Both the position numbers and the translations under genes were made by a program. The notes beneath the pieces were generated by a model. It was not told the origin of the DNA, did not search any database, and saw only the letters and a program-made list of their open reading frames with translations. A stretch of 64,000 nt of DNA from Burkholderia sp. Nafp2/4-1b (GTDB lineage Bacteria; Pseudomonadota; Gammaproteobacteria; Burkholderiales; Burkholderiaceae): positions 345,173 through 409,172 of the forward strand of contig NZ_ML058605.1 of NCBI RefSeq assembly GCF_003635165.1, in the 5' to 3' direction. The stretch's first letter is position 1. Each line of letters starts with the position of its first letter. Below, in pieces: positions 55,658 through 64,000 of this stretch.

Positions 55658-56308
55658 CTAGTAGAAGAAGAGCTGCCGCTGGCCGATGTGAGGGGCCGCG
55701 GCTCGATACGCGTCGCTACTGCCGAATTCGTAGTGTGACCAGACGATGCCCGCCATCACGTCTACGAACTGTAGGGCAAGTGAATCTTTGCTTTCCCACG
55801 GTGTGGTGTGTAGTACCGTGTCACTTGTCGATGCAAGCTCGGTGGCGAGGTAATCGTGCAAGGCGTATTTCGATTCGACTTTAATCGAGCGTGCATCAGG
55901 GATAAAGCAAACCGAGTCGTGTTGGGTCATCAGGTCAAGGAGCAGGCACTTCGCCATGTAGTTGTAGAGGCGGTTGGGGTGGTCCCGAAACGCCTTGTTT
56001 GCCCGCTCCTTCCGAACGGTGATCGACGTGAACACGATGTCGGGATTCTTCGCCTTGACGTTCGCGAGGGAGTTTGAAAAGTGAACTCGCTCCCCGCTCT
56101 TCATGGCGACGGATTTTAGTTCATTGCATGTTCCTCGGCCGCGCTTTTTGTAGAAGCCGCGTACCACCCGTTCGAGGCACGCTTCACGTCCGTCGGGAAT
56201 GACGGTGGCCGCGAGCGTGAAGTAACGGCTCGAGCCGCCCCGCCCGTATGGCTGATCGAATTTCCAGCCCAGGCACCCACTTTCGTCTAGGTATATTGTT
56301 GCGCCCAT
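55658..56308 (-). CDS. DUF3800-domain protein
   Basis: 216 residues. The N-terminal IYLDESG motif (residues 5-11) and C-terminal LQFVDVMAGIVWSHYE are the two acidic signatures of DUF3800, an RNase-H-like fold of unknown function often found in phages and islands. Other conserved-looking pieces: ELKSVAMKS, HFSNSLA, VCFIPDARSIKVES. Its codon use is lower-GC than the core. It stands alone between two direct repeats, and its Shine-Dalgarno is inside a hairpin (56315-56338). Confidence 0.8.
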   Translation of the reverse strand: MGATIYLDESGCLGWKFDQPYGRGGSSRYFTLAATVIPDGREACLERVVRGFYKKRGRGTCNELKSVAMKSGERVHFSNSLANVKAKNPDIVFTSITVRKERANKAFRDHPNRLYNYMAKCLLLDLMTQHDSVCFIPDARSIKVESKYALHDYLATELASTSDTVLHTTPWESKDSLALQFVDVMAGIVWSHYEFGSSDAYRAAAPHIGQRQLFFY

Positions 56309-56314
56309 AATAAA

Positions 56315-56338
56315 ATAGCCTCCCCAAAGGGAGGCTAT
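56315..56338 (-). promoter_or_regulatory. Stem-loop enclosing the DUF3800 ribosome binding site
   Basis: A 10-bp perfect stem ATAGCCTCCC/GGGAGGCTAT with a 4-base loop. On the minus strand GGGGAGG forms the 3' arm, ten bases before the ATG at 56308, followed by TTTATT. It may hide the ribosome binding site or terminate upstream transcripts. Confidence 0.65.
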
Positions 56339-56607
56339 GAGAATTTTGCAGTACCCGGACCTGACGTACTCACAAGTACGCTTACGATTGCCGACGCGGA
56401 TTTGTCGCAGGCTGCCCGGGCGTATTTAAACTGCTGCGCCGCTACGGACGTATTGTATGGGCGTTCCGACATCTAAACAAGCCCTGCTTCTATTTGGGGT
56501 CGTATCGATTGTCGCGACACGGAAAGACGTGCCCGAATACGTTACGCCAAATTGGCCGAAAAAGATCGTCAGACAAGGCGGAGAGGGTGTTCTTAGTCTC
56601 CGATAGA

Positions 56608-56723
56608 CCCCTCCTGGGCCACGCTTGACGTTGCGAGGACTGGTTGGTGCCCTGATTCGCACGGTCGCAAACGCTGGCAGGGCGGGCTGAACGGTCGGTC
56701 TGATATCTCAGGATCTGCCCCTT
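56608..56723. repeat. Imperfect direct repeat, copy 2
   Basis: 116 bases matching copy 1 (55365-55462), with an 18-base insertion after GGGCGGGCT. It ends 18 bases short of the frameshifted BrnT-like gene's end. Bases 56339-56607 hold nothing I recognise. Confidence 0.8.
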
Positions 56724-56740
56724 TGTTGCGGGCGACAAAG

Positions 56741-57003
56741 TTACTTTGAGGCATCTGCATCACCGCGATTGACCTTCCTCAGGCTGATGATGCGACGGCT
56801 GTCGTCGCGATCGGTGAACACGGCGCAAAAGAGCCGGGGCCGATGTGCGCGTAACCGACGACGCGCTCTTCGCCGTGAGCATGCCGCGTGTCTGGTCGGC
56901 TCCACAGGGTTTCCCATTCAATGAAGCGAGCGTGCGAAAGCGGCACGCCGTGCTTCTCGCAGTTCGTTGCGCTCTTGCTTTCGTCGTAGGTGATCTGCTG
57001 CAA
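56741..57003 (-). pseudogene. Frameshifted BrnT-type toxin (DUF497)
   Basis: The first frame reads ITYDESKSATNCEKHGVPLSHARFIEWETLWSRPDTRHAHGEERVVGYAHIG, the BrnT RNase-toxin fold. At about 56835-56845 (GGCCCCGGCTC on the minus strand) the frame is lost. In the next frame the family C-terminus continues as LFCAVFTDRDDSRRIISLRKVNR to a TAA at 56741-56743. A one-base deletion explains this. The start is uncertain (TTG at 57003; open to 57054). A partner antitoxin brnA is absent; an ATG overlapping the end begins MPQSNFVARNK before running into repeat copy 2. Confidence 0.72.
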
Positions 57004-57345
57004 TAAATCGTATGGGCAATAAATCCTTACTAAAGGCTTTTTTCGCCCACACAAAAAGGCGGTGTTGACGGACGGTTGCGTACGGCGCTATGCTGGCCGT
57101 GCGACTGAAACAACAGTCGTCGGGTGTGGAAACCCGAGTTCCATAGGCGGACGAGCCGCCGCAGTTGCGGCTATTTTTACGTCCGTACGCTTCTGCACGT
57201 CATTCTTCAATGGCGGGCCGGGCAAGGGCCAGCTTCGGCTGGGCCGGTTTCCTATGGGCCGGTTTTCCACCCCTCGCTGTCAGGCCCGCCACCCCTCATG
57301 TGGAAATGAGCGGCGGGCCTCCAACCTGACCATAGGAGGCCGCAA
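57004..57345. other. Gene-poor leader of the satellite module
   Basis: 342 bases. The frame 57124-57309 includes WRAGQGPASAGPVSYGPVFHPSLSG, faintly like the Ash/Icd-type proteins before P4-like primases, but the match is weak. GC-rich hairpins (such as CCAGC/GCTGG at about 57229-57243) could belong to a regulatory RNA as in P4 immunity. I do not call a gene. Confidence 0.35.
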
Positions 57346-57519
57346 ATGCGTGCTAACGCCCTCGCTCGTCCCGAGCACCCGCAAACTCCCCTCGCAATCA
57401 TCCGTACCGCACTGCGTGAAGCTGCAGTGGCGCCGACGTATCAAGACGCACTCGACGTCACCGGAGACGCACTTCGCCGCCTGGCTGAACTGGCTTGCCA
57501 GGAGGTGCGCCATGCGTAA
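57346..57519 (+). CDS. Small satellite protein, 57 aa
   Basis: MRANALARPEHPQTPLAII start, 57 residues, mostly helical (REAAVAPTYQDALDVTGDALRRLAELACQEVRHA). The RBS ATAGGAGGCCGCAA precedes the ATG. It overlaps the next gene by 8 bases (57512-57519), and that gene's GGAGG lies inside it, so they are coupled. Similar small helical proteins precede primases in P4-like satellites. Function unknown. Confidence 0.65.
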   Translation: MRANALARPEHPQTPLAIIRTALREAAVAPTYQDALDVTGDALRRLAELACQEVRHA

Positions 57520-57892
57520 CCGACAAGCAGATGCCGCAGGGCTGCTCGCATTCTTCACCGACCGGCTCGACCTGAAAACCCTTTCCGATGACGAGCTCGA
57601 GTTCCTGTCGTTCGCCTCCGAAAGCGCGGTCAATGACGCACTCAGTCTGCAGGAACAGGTTTCCGGCATTGCCGGCCTGATTGCACAGGATCGTGGTCAG
57701 AAAGACCCGGGATCAGGCTGCTTGCAAGGCGACAACCAGGCGGGATTGCTTTGGAAGATCGCTGGTGACGTCGAGGTGATCGCCCGCATGATGGCGATCA
57801 GTGCCGATGCTGACTGTGAGCGATTGACCCGGGCCACATCACAACCCGAGTCCGAGCAGTTTCGGCGTATTTCAAGTGCTGAGCACTCCTAA
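57512..57892 (+). CDS. Satellite-type hypothetical protein
   Basis: 126 residues from MRNRQADAAGLLAFFTDRLD. Acidic helical N-terminus (LKTLSDDELEFLSFASESAVNDALSLQEQVSGIAGLIAQD), then DNQAGLLWKIAGDVEVIARMMAISADADC. CAGGAGGTGCGCC lies directly before the ATG, deciding the start against the open upstream frame. It precedes the primase by 17 bases. Function unknown. Confidence 0.68.
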   Translation: MRNRQADAAGLLAFFTDRLDLKTLSDDELEFLSFASESAVNDALSLQEQVSGIAGLIAQDRGQKDPGSGCLQGDNQAGLLWKIAGDVEVIARMMAISADADCERLTRATSQPESEQFRRISSAEHS

Positions 57893-57909
57893 TTTAAAAA
57901 AGGAGCTGC

Positions 57910-59101
57910 ATGAGCGCATACCGAGAAACTGAACGTATTCGTGCCGCGCTGGGATTTGTTCCACCAGACTGCCGGGACACGTGGGTGCAGATGGGCATGG
58001 CTGTCAAGGCCGAGCTGGGCGAAACCGGATTCGATCTGTGGAACGACTGGTCGCGCGCAGCTGACAGCTATAGCGAAAGCGACGCCCGTACCGTATGGCG
58101 TTCGTTCAAGGGGATGGGCATCACAGCCGGGACGTTGTTCGATAAGGCCCGCACACACGGGTATGTCGACACGGCCCCGACCGAGTTGATCGATGAAGCC
58201 GAGCTCGAACGACGGCGTACTGCGCGTCAGCAGGAGGCTGAGGAAGCCGCTCGGCAACATGCCCAAGCCCAGGCGAACGCGGCCGACAAGGCCACGCAGC
58301 TTGTGGGAGAAGGCCGGCAGCGTGCATGCTGACCACGACTACGTCCGACGCAAGCAGATCAAGCCCTACGGTGCAAAGCAACTGCGCGCGCAGCTCGTGA
58401 TCAAGATCCAGGGCGTGGACGGCGCGCACCACTCATCGCAATACATCCAGCCGGAGGGCAGCAAGACCTTCCAGACGGACGGGCGCATTAGCGGTTGCTT
58501 TGCTGCGGTCACCGCAGGCGTGACGCCCGGCAGTAATGTGCCGTTGTTGATCTGCGACGGTTACGCAACCGCCAGTACGCTCCATGAGGCGACCGGCCGC
58601 TCGGTCGCAGCGGCGATGAACGCGGGCAACCTGCTCAACGTTGCACGGGCGTGGCGAGAGAAGTTCCCGCACTTACAGATCGTCATCTGCGCTGACGACG
58701 ACATCGGCACGGATGGGAATCCGGGCATGACCAAGGCGGTCGAGGCAGCGCGCGCAGTCGACGCACGGGTTGCTGTTCCTGACTTTGGTCAGGAGCGGCC
58801 GGCCGGCGCGTCGGACTTCAATGATCTGCACTGTCTCAGCGGATTGGATGGCGTGCGTCGCTGCATCGATAACGCGACCTCACCCGAAGCTGCTTCTCCG
58901 ACCAAGGGGACCGACATACGCATGTTCCCAAGCGCCGCGCGACCGATTAATGATGCGTCCGTGGATACATCGGAGACTGACGAGCAGGCCATTGCACGCT
59001 TGCCTTTCGCCCCTAGCGTGGGTGCCGAGGGGACCGAAGAAAGGGGGGCCAACGGGGAGAAAGAATTCGAGAAGCACGAAGTCGAGGGCGAAGTACGGTG
59101 A
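57910..59101 (+). pseudogene. P4-like primase (PriCT-2 and Toprim), frameshifted and truncated
   Basis: Frame 1 (57910-58332) gives a PriCT-2 domain: MSAYRETERIRAALGFVPPDCRDTWVQMGMAVKAELGETGFDLWNDWSRA...TVWRSFKGMGITAGTLFDKA. An extra G at about 58303 breaks it. Frame 2 continues LWEKAGSVHADHDYVRRKQIKPYGAKQ and a Toprim core (LLICDGYATASTLHEATGRSVAAAMNAGNL, IVICADDDIGTDGNPGMTKAVEAARAVDARVAVPDFG, ASDFNDLH). It then ends in a Glu-rich tail at 59101 with no helicase (DUF927/DUF5906) part. RBS AAAGGAGCTGC before the ATG is excellent. It is dead as a primase-helicase. Confidence 0.82.
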
Positions 59102-59310
59102 GGCAACCGAAGACCGGCTTGCAATCCATTGGAAATCGCTTCGGTTACCTTGAAACCGTTGCCAGACAAGGGAGGTGCCTGGTGACCGAACGGGAATTCC
59201 TTCGGTCACCTCGAAACCCTTGTCAGATAAGGAAGGTGACCGGGTGACCGAAAAAAGGGGAAACCCGGGGAGAAAGAATTCGGGAAGCACGAAGTCGAAG
59301 GAGAAGTATT
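59058..59310. repeat. Direct repeats after the primase remnant
   Basis: A ~45-base unit beginning GGGGAGAAAGAATTCG appears at about 59058-59101 and 59264-59310. Between them are two ~48-base units starting CGGTTACCTTGAAACC (about 59143) and CGGTCACCTCGAAACC (about 59203), each ending GGTGACCGA. They look like remains of tandem duplication. Confidence 0.65.
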
Positions 59311-59439
59311 GTGAATGTCGACCACCTAGTGATGAAGGCGCGCGCAATGGGCGCGACCTTGATCTTCATGAACGACGGCGGATTGCGTATGGAGTGGCCA
59401 GGCGACGTCAGGGACGCGCTACGCTCTGAGATGAGATGA
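59311..59439 (+). CDS. TubC-N-like short ORF, first half of a split gene
   Basis: GTG start, 42 residues: VDHLVMKARAMGATLIFMNDGGLRMEWPGDVRDALRSEMR. The pattern helix-strand-strand-helix matches TubC N-terminal docking-like domains that follow satellite primases. AAGGAGAA precedes the GTG. Its TGA overlaps the next ATG (ATGA, 59436-59439). The last helix of the domain is in the next ORF, so the pair probably descends from one gene. Confidence 0.55.
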   Translation: MNVDHLVMKARAMGATLIFMNDGGLRMEWPGDVRDALRSEMR

Positions 59440-59672
59440 AGGTTCGTAAGCCAGAAGTGATCGCGTACCTGCGAGCAGTGGCTCGGACGTCGCAAGACGT
59501 ACCGCTGCACTGCGTCGGAGCGCTTGTTTCGAGCGATGGCGGGCTGTATTTGCCTTGTGGACCACGCTTGACGCCGGAATTGCTCGCAGAATGGCAGCGC
59601 GAGTTACGTGACGTCGTTACCGAGCTGGCGAGACTGGGCGATGGCCGCATCGCGATTACGACCACGTCGTGA
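59436..59672 (+). CDS. Continuation of the split satellite gene
   Basis: 78 residues: MKVRKPEVIAYLRAVARTSQDV completes the TubC-like domain, followed by GGLYLPCGPRLTPELLAEWQRELRDVVTELARLGDGRI. The stop at 59672 comes early. The next frames continue with family-like pieces: YDHVVMCIGRQLLSTLRP (to about 59715), then DLAYSKERLAAARA (about 59718-59760). At least two further frameshifts are implied, so it is decaying. Confidence 0.55.
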   Translation: MKVRKPEVIAYLRAVARTSQDVPLHCVGALVSSDGGLYLPCGPRLTPELLAEWQRELRDVVTELARLGDGRIAITTTS

Positions 59673-60521
59673 TGTGCATCGGGCGCCAACTACTCAGCAC
59701 ACTTCGTCCCCCGACCTCGCCTACTCCAAGGAGCGACTGGCGGCAGCGCGGGCGGCAGTGGGTCGTGGCTGGAGTCCGTAGGAACCTCGCGCTGGTGGTC
59801 CTATGCATGTGCAAAGTACGGAGCCGCCCATCCGCGCAGTTTCTCTACCGTCGATCAGCGTAGGGGCGCATTTATAAAGCCGCAAATCACATGATTTCAC
59901 CCCGCCGCACCGCAGTCGTTCAATATCGCTGGCACGCGATTGGGGTACTCGGAACTCCTTGATTTAAAAGCAAAGCTGAAAATCAAGCCAACGCCTATCG
60001 GCCAACGCGCAGCAATGGAGCCGGGTCGATCGCTGATGCCCTCAGATCTGAGGAGTGCTTCGTTTTCAACGAGGTATGAAGAATTTGTCGGCTCAGCAGC
60101 GGAGGCGTGCGGCCGGCGTTCCTCGTTCATCCCCCGCGTTTGCATGCCTTCGCGTAGGTAGAGCTGGCTTGCATCAGCGGCGTATCGCTCGCGCCGCGAA
60201 CGACATGGCAAACTCGCCGCCTTTTGCTCGATAGCTTGCTCGAGGTGCGCAGGTCTCCGGCCGCGACAGTGCCGACGTCTATACACTCCTCACGACGGCG
60301 TACTGCTGCCACCCGCGCCCGCCGGGCTATGATGGCACTCCGCCGGGGATGCCCCGGGACGGACACATTTCGCAGCAGTGGTGGCGTGTGCTTGCGTTAG
60401 GCCCGAACGCAGAGCAAGCCGTGCCAGCACGTTGTGCGATGGCAGAAACCCCGCTCTCGGCGTACTGACCTCTGCCGTCGAACGAAACCGGCGACACTTC
60501 AAGACGCCGCCACGCGCGCTG
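59673..60521. other. Gene-free right part of the accessory region
   Basis: 849 bases. The first ~115 bases hold frameshifted remains of the preceding gene. The rest (59800-60521) has mixed composition, including an AT-rich stretch at 59935-60000, and no frame I can support. No attachment site or RNA gene was recognised. Confidence 0.45.
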
Positions 60522-61500
60522 TCACGACTTGGCCCAAACGCCGCCAGCACTCGGTGTGTCCCCCTGAGTCCACCATTTTGCACAATACTTTGCGCCCTGA
60601 TACATCACACACTGGCCGCCCTGATATGCGTTCGTCGCCGACCAAGCTGGCGTGCTGCCACCAATGGCCACCCATACAGACGCCTGACCAGGCACGTCGC
60701 CCTGCGTCCACCATTGCGCCTGATACGTCGGGCCCTGGTACGTGACCGTCGCGCCGGCGTTATAGATCTGACTCGCCGACCACGGGGCACCGGACTGCGG
60801 CATACCCCCGCCGCCAGAGCTGCCGCCGTAGTTCGGATCCTGCGTTACACCCGCGCCCCATTTGCCGCCAAGGTGTTTGAAGATCGACGCGAACGCAAAG
60901 GGTTGTTGCACGATGCCCGAGCAGGTCGGCGACGTGTAGGCGGCGTTATTCGGACATGCCTGGTCGCGACCTATCGACCAGTCGCCGATGAACCCGTCAC
61001 CGTTGTTGACGGCTGCATTTAGCATGCTTTGTGCATTGGCAAGCGTAAATGTCTCGCCTTGCACGTCGTTCACGCCGATCATCGGCGTGACACCGACCAT
61101 CGGCGTGACACCGACCATCTGCCAGAGCTGTGCGCTTGTCTTCGTCTGGCCGGCCGATTTGAAAGCCGTGTCGAGTTGCGAGTAGAGCGCCTGTGCCGCT
61201 TTGATCGCGGCCGCGCCCATGTCGAGATTCGCAGGACCATAGTCCATCGCCATCAGGTTTACGGCGTCGAACACCGTCTTGTTTGCTATCGCAGCATCGA
61301 CAATGTTGAGCCCGTCCTGCGTGAGTCCGGTTGGCATCGTCGGCAGTGTCAGCGTGACGTGCAGCGGCTTGCCTTTCGCCGCATAGGCCGACTGCAGTTG
61401 AGCGATCGCCTGGAAGTTGCGGACAACGGAGGTCGTGTCCTGCTGCGCCGAGCCTTCGATGTCGAAATCGATGTGCGTGAGGTCGTACGTGTCGATCACC
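60522..61500 (-). pseudogene. GH18 chitinase, 3' part, interrupted by IS66 element
   Basis: About 325 native residues. The GH18 active-site strand LTHIDFDIEG is just inside the cut, followed by FDAVNLMAMDYGP and WQMVGVTPMIGVNDVQGETF. Two C-terminal chitin-binding (CBM5/12) modules, APWSASQIYNAGATVTYQG...WWTQGDVPG and PAWSATNAYQGGQCVMYQG...WWTQGDTP, end at the TGA 60522. The frame runs on 86 bases into the insertion element, replacing the native N-terminus with about 28 IS-coded residues. The signal peptide and N-terminal barrel should lie beyond the element. An in-frame 18-bp duplication lies at 61081-61116. Confidence 0.85.
61081..61116. repeat. 18-bp tandem duplication in the chitinase
   Basis: ATCGGCGTGACACCGACC occurs twice in tandem (61081-61098, 61099-61116). 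It adds six residues (VGVTPM) in frame to the conserved GVTPMIGVND segment. Confidence 0.85.
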
Positions 61501-61530
61501 GTAAGCGGCTCGTGCCGGCCGTTATAGACA

Positions 61531-61989
61531 GTGGCTGAGGGCGACATCAAAGTGATGTCCATCATTTCCGATCTGATGGGCACCACTTTGACACAGTCTG
61601 CAGAGAAGAAACCGGGTTCCCGTACGGGGCGCCCTAACTACCCCCGGGAGCTTCGTGATCGACTGGCCGCAGCAGCTTGCGAGCCCGGAGTATCGGTCGC
61701 AAAGCTGGCCCGGGAGAACGGCATCAACGCGAACATGCTGTTCACCTGGCGGCGGCGATATCTGGCCGATCAGCAAGCTCGATCTGCCGGACTCATTCCG
61801 GTCGTATTGCTAAGCGACACGCCAACGGAAGTCATTGCATCAAGTTCGGTAGAGCCGCAAGCGCAGGGCGCGAAGTCTGTATCACCGGTCGGCACGATCG
61901 AGATCCGGATCGGTCGTGCGGTGGTTAAAGTCGACGGCCTGGTTGATGCCGATATGCTGCGGATCGTGCTGGGTAGTCTGCGCTCATGA
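61531..61989 (+). CDS. tnpA: IS66 accessory protein TnpA (OrfA)
   Basis: 152 residues from GTG 61531 (ATG 61555 possible). A helix-turn-helix of IS3/IS911 OrfA type: RPNYPRELRDRLAAAACEPGVSVAKLARENGINANMLFTWRRRYL. A C-terminal TIEIRIGRAVVKVDGLVDADMLRIVLGSL is typical. It overlaps tnpB by 4 bases (ATGA), giving coupling. Confidence 0.9.
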   Translation: MAEGDIKVMSIISDLMGTTLTQSAEKKPGSRTGRPNYPRELRDRLAAAACEPGVSVAKLARENGINANMLFTWRRRYLADQQARSAGLIPVVLLSDTPTEVIASSSVEPQAQGAKSVSPVGTIEIRIGRAVVKVDGLVDADMLRIVLGSLRS

Positions 61990-62330
61990 TCTCCCTACCG
62001 ACGGGCACGCGCATCTGGATCGCTGCTGGCATCACTGATATGCGATGCGGGTTCCAGGGGTTGGCAGCGAAGGTGCAAACCGCGCTTGAGGAGAATCCGC
62101 TGGGCGGCAACGTCTACATCTTCCGGGGCCGTCGGGGCGACCTGGTAAAGATTCTCTGGGCCACCGAGGATGGAATCTGGCTGCTCGCGAAGCGGCTTGA
62201 ACGAGGCCGTTTTATATGGCCCAAGGCCGACGGTGGCAAGGTCCATCTGAGCTCTGCGCAACTGTCGATGCTGCTTGAGGGCATCGACTGGCGACAGCCC
62301 CGTCGCACTGCCGCACTATCGATGTTGTAA
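61986..62330 (+). CDS. tnpB: IS66 accessory protein TnpB
   Basis: 114 residues, the short conserved IS66 Orf2: MISLPTGTRIWIAAGITDMRCGFQGLAAKVQ, NPLGGNVYIFRGRRGDLVKILW, DGIWLLAKRLERGRFIWP. Needed for IS66 transposition though its activity is unknown. It is unrelated to IS200/IS605 TnpB nucleases. Confidence 0.93.
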   Translation: MISLPTGTRIWIAAGITDMRCGFQGLAAKVQTALEENPLGGNVYIFRGRRGDLVKILWATEDGIWLLAKRLERGRFIWPKADGGKVHLSSAQLSMLLEGIDWRQPRRTAALSML

Positions 62331-62360
62331 ACCGCGCGGCGGACTCGTAAACTACGGCGC

Positions 62361-63929
62361 ATGTCGAGCGGCGCCGATCTCCCTGACGATGTCGAACTCC
62401 TGAAGGCCTTGCTGGTCGAGGCCCGTAGCCTGCTTGCCGAACGCGATGTCGAGATTGAGCAGCTTAAGGCGCAGATCGACAAGCTCAGGCGCATGCAGTT
62501 CGGTCGCAAGTCCGAGCAGCTGCAGCGGCAAATAGAGACGCTTGAGACTCAACTTGAGGATCTGGCCGCCGGGCGCGGCGTAGCGGATGTGCAGCGTGCG
62601 CAGGCCCGTGGTGCAAATGCGTCCTCCTCGAACGCAGCGCTGGACGAAGCGGCTTCGAAGCAAGCGCTTCCCGCGCATCTGCCGCGCGAGGATCATGTGC
62701 TCAAGCCTGAATCAAATTGCCCGGATTGCGGACAACCAATGCAGGTGCTCGGCGAGGACGAATCCGAACAACTCGCCCGGGTCGCAGCGGCGTTCAAGGT
62801 CATTCGGACGATCCGGCGCAAACTGGTTTGCCCATGCTGCAGCACTATCACCCAGCCCCCGATGCCCGGCCTGCCGATCGAGCGGAGCATCGCCCATCCG
62901 AGCTTGCTGGCAGACATCCTCGTCTCGAAGTATGCAGACCACCAGCCGTTGTACCGGCAATCCGCGATCGCGGCGCGCGACGGCGTGACGCTTGACCGGG
63001 CCAGCATGGGCCGCTGGGTCGGCCAGTGCGAGGCGCTGTGCGCACCGCTAACAGAGGCGCTGCGCCGCTATACGATGGCCGCGACCAAGCTGCACGCGGA
63101 TGACACGCCGATTCCGGTGCTCTCACCGGGCAACAGGAAGACCCGCACCGGCCGGCTATGGGTCTACGTGCGCGACGATCATCGCTCGGGCTCGACGCAA
63201 CCGGCGTCGGTCTGGTTCGCGTACTCGCCGAACCGGCAAGGCATCCACCCTCAAACCCATCTCGCCAGCTTCAAAGGGATTCTGCAAGCGGACGCTTACG
63301 CGGGATTCGACGAGTTGTTCCGCGATGGCTCGATACGCGAGGCGGCATGTCATGCCCACGCGAGGAGAAAGTTCTACGACATCCACGTGCGCACGCCATC
63401 TGACACAACACAAAAGGCACTCGAATATATTGGCGGGCTCTATGACATCGAGGCCTCCATTCGCGGCAGGCCAGCCGCCGAGCGGTTGCGAATACGACAA
63501 GAGAAAGCCAGACCACTGCTTCAGATCTACGAAGCGTGGCTCAGGGCAAAACTCGAAACGCTGTCGTCGAAGTCCGATACAGCCAAGGCGATCAATTACA
63601 CGCTGAACCAGTGGAGCGCACTGACGTTGTATTGCGAAGACGGTACGCTCGAGATCGACAACAACATCGCAGAGAACGCGCTGCGTTGCGTAAGCCTGGG
63701 CCGGAAAAATTTTTTATTCGCCGGCTCAGACAGCGGCGGCGAACGGGCAGCCGCGATGTATGCACTGATTGGCACTTGTGCACTGAATGACATCAATCCG
63801 CGTGCCTACCTGGAGTATGTGCTGACCCACATCGCCGATCACAAAATTAACCGCATCGACGAGCTCTTGCCCTGGCGTGTGGCCGACAAGCTGCACACGC
63901 GAGCCAGTCCGCCGAATTCCGCCACCTGA
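62361..63929 (+). CDS. tnpC: IS66 transposase TnpC (DDE)
   Basis: 522 residues, full length. An N-terminal coiled coil (about 10-80), a zinc-finger-like CPDCGQPM...CPCC region (about 118-155), then the DDE domain: first Asp in LHADDTP, second in [12 protein letters not shown], and the Glu in [11 protein letters not shown]. The C-terminus [19 protein letters not shown] is typical. No frameshift, so the element may still be active. Confidence 0.95.
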   Translation: MSSGADLPDDVELLKALLVEARSLLAERDVEIEQLKAQIDKLRRMQFGRKSEQLQRQIETLETQLEDLAAGRGVADVQRAQARGANASSSNAALDEAASKQALPAHLPREDHVLKPESNCPDCGQPMQVLGEDESEQLARVAAAFKVIRTIRRKLVCPCCSTITQPPMPGLPIERSIAHPSLLADILVSKYADHQPLYRQSAIAARDGVTLDRASMGRWVGQCEALCAPLTEALRRYTMAATKLHADDTPIPVLSPGNRKTRTGRLWVYVRDDHRSGSTQPASVWFAYSPNRQGIHPQTHLASFKGILQADAYAGFDELFRDGSIREAACHAHARRKFYDIHVRTPSDTTQKALEYIGGLYDIEASIRGRPAAERLRIRQEKARPLLQIYEAWLRAKLETLSSKSDTAKAINYTLNQWSALTLYCEDGTLEIDNNIAENALRCVSLGRKNFLFAGSDSGGERAAAMYALIGTCALNDINPRAYLEYVLTHIADHKINRIDELLPWRVADKLHTRASPPNSAT

Positions 63930-64000
63930 CTGGCAGCTCCAGTTCACCATCATGCCTCGCACGCACGGGCATGGACAAACGGCCCAACTGAGCCGCTTAC

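Larger units (their letters stand above)
61501..64000 (+). mobile_element. Complete IS66-family insertion sequence
   Basis: 2,500 bp. The left end 61501-61523 and the reverse complement of the right end 63978-64000 share GTAAGCGGCTC and then GGCCGTT (18 of 23 positions). It carries tnpA, tnpB and tnpC in order, all intact. The 8 bases before it are CGATCACC; the expected 8-bp duplication would begin at base 64001, outside the window. It interrupts a chitinase gene. Confidence 0.93.

Noticed and set aside
55365..56723. The two ~100-bp repeats as a CRISPR array
   Set aside because: Only two copies, 1.2 kb apart, differing in length, with a gene between and no cas genes.
57004..57345. An intact ash/icd-type gene
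   Set aside because: Only a short WRAGQGPASAG-like stretch resembles the family; start and end do not.
59897..60286. 129-codon minus-strand frame in the right island part
   Set aside because: No domain, no RBS and overlapping open frames on both strands.

Overview
The window is high-GC DNA with the gene content and order of a Burkholderia chromosome, most likely the Burkholderia cepacia complex. The organism call rests on recognisable proteins (fused HemDX, a Csu-type pilus locus, a GIY-YIG protein with a long basic tail, an isoaspartyl methyltransferase/erythromycin-esterase-type fusion) and on uniform GC-rich codon use. No search was run. No rRNA, tRNA or CRISPR array was recognised.

1-54.8 kb is core chromosome. 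In order: the apbC 3' end, a ligand-depleted Cu/Zn-SOD-like lipoprotein, dcd, a PLP basic amino-acid decarboxylase and an LprI-like protein; a HAD phosphatase and argH; a Csu-type chaperone-usher pilus locus with a divergent adhesin; an XRE regulator facing a methyltransferase; ppc; hemC-hemDX-hemY; an aldehyde dehydrogenase/SDR/MFS catabolic cluster; ppa, a GIY-YIG protein, an acetyltransferase, nadE and glnB; a porin, a LysR regulator and a GNAT enzyme; a histidine/lysine/arginine-type ABC importer (hisJ-Q-M-P); a pirin remnant; a CpxP-CpxRA-like stress locus; a two-gene ABC system with no binding protein; paired lipoproteins; otsA; MFS, small secreted proteins and ecotin; the methyltransferase-esterase fusion; and an SDR.

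54.8-60.5 kb is an accessory region with lower GC, decayed genes and no integrase. It holds a six-copy 9-mer array beside an 8-bp direct repeat, a DUF3800 gene flanked by two imperfect ~100-bp repeats, a frameshifted BrnT-type toxin, and the wreck of a P4-like satellite: two small overlapping genes, a frameshifted and truncated PriCT-2/Toprim primase, and a split TubC-N-like gene. I read it as a degraded integrative element.

60.5-64 kb holds the 3' part of a GH18 chitinase with two chitin-binding modules. It is cut by a complete 2,500-bp IS66-family element (tnpA-tnpB-tnpC) whose right inverted repeat ends on the last base of the window.
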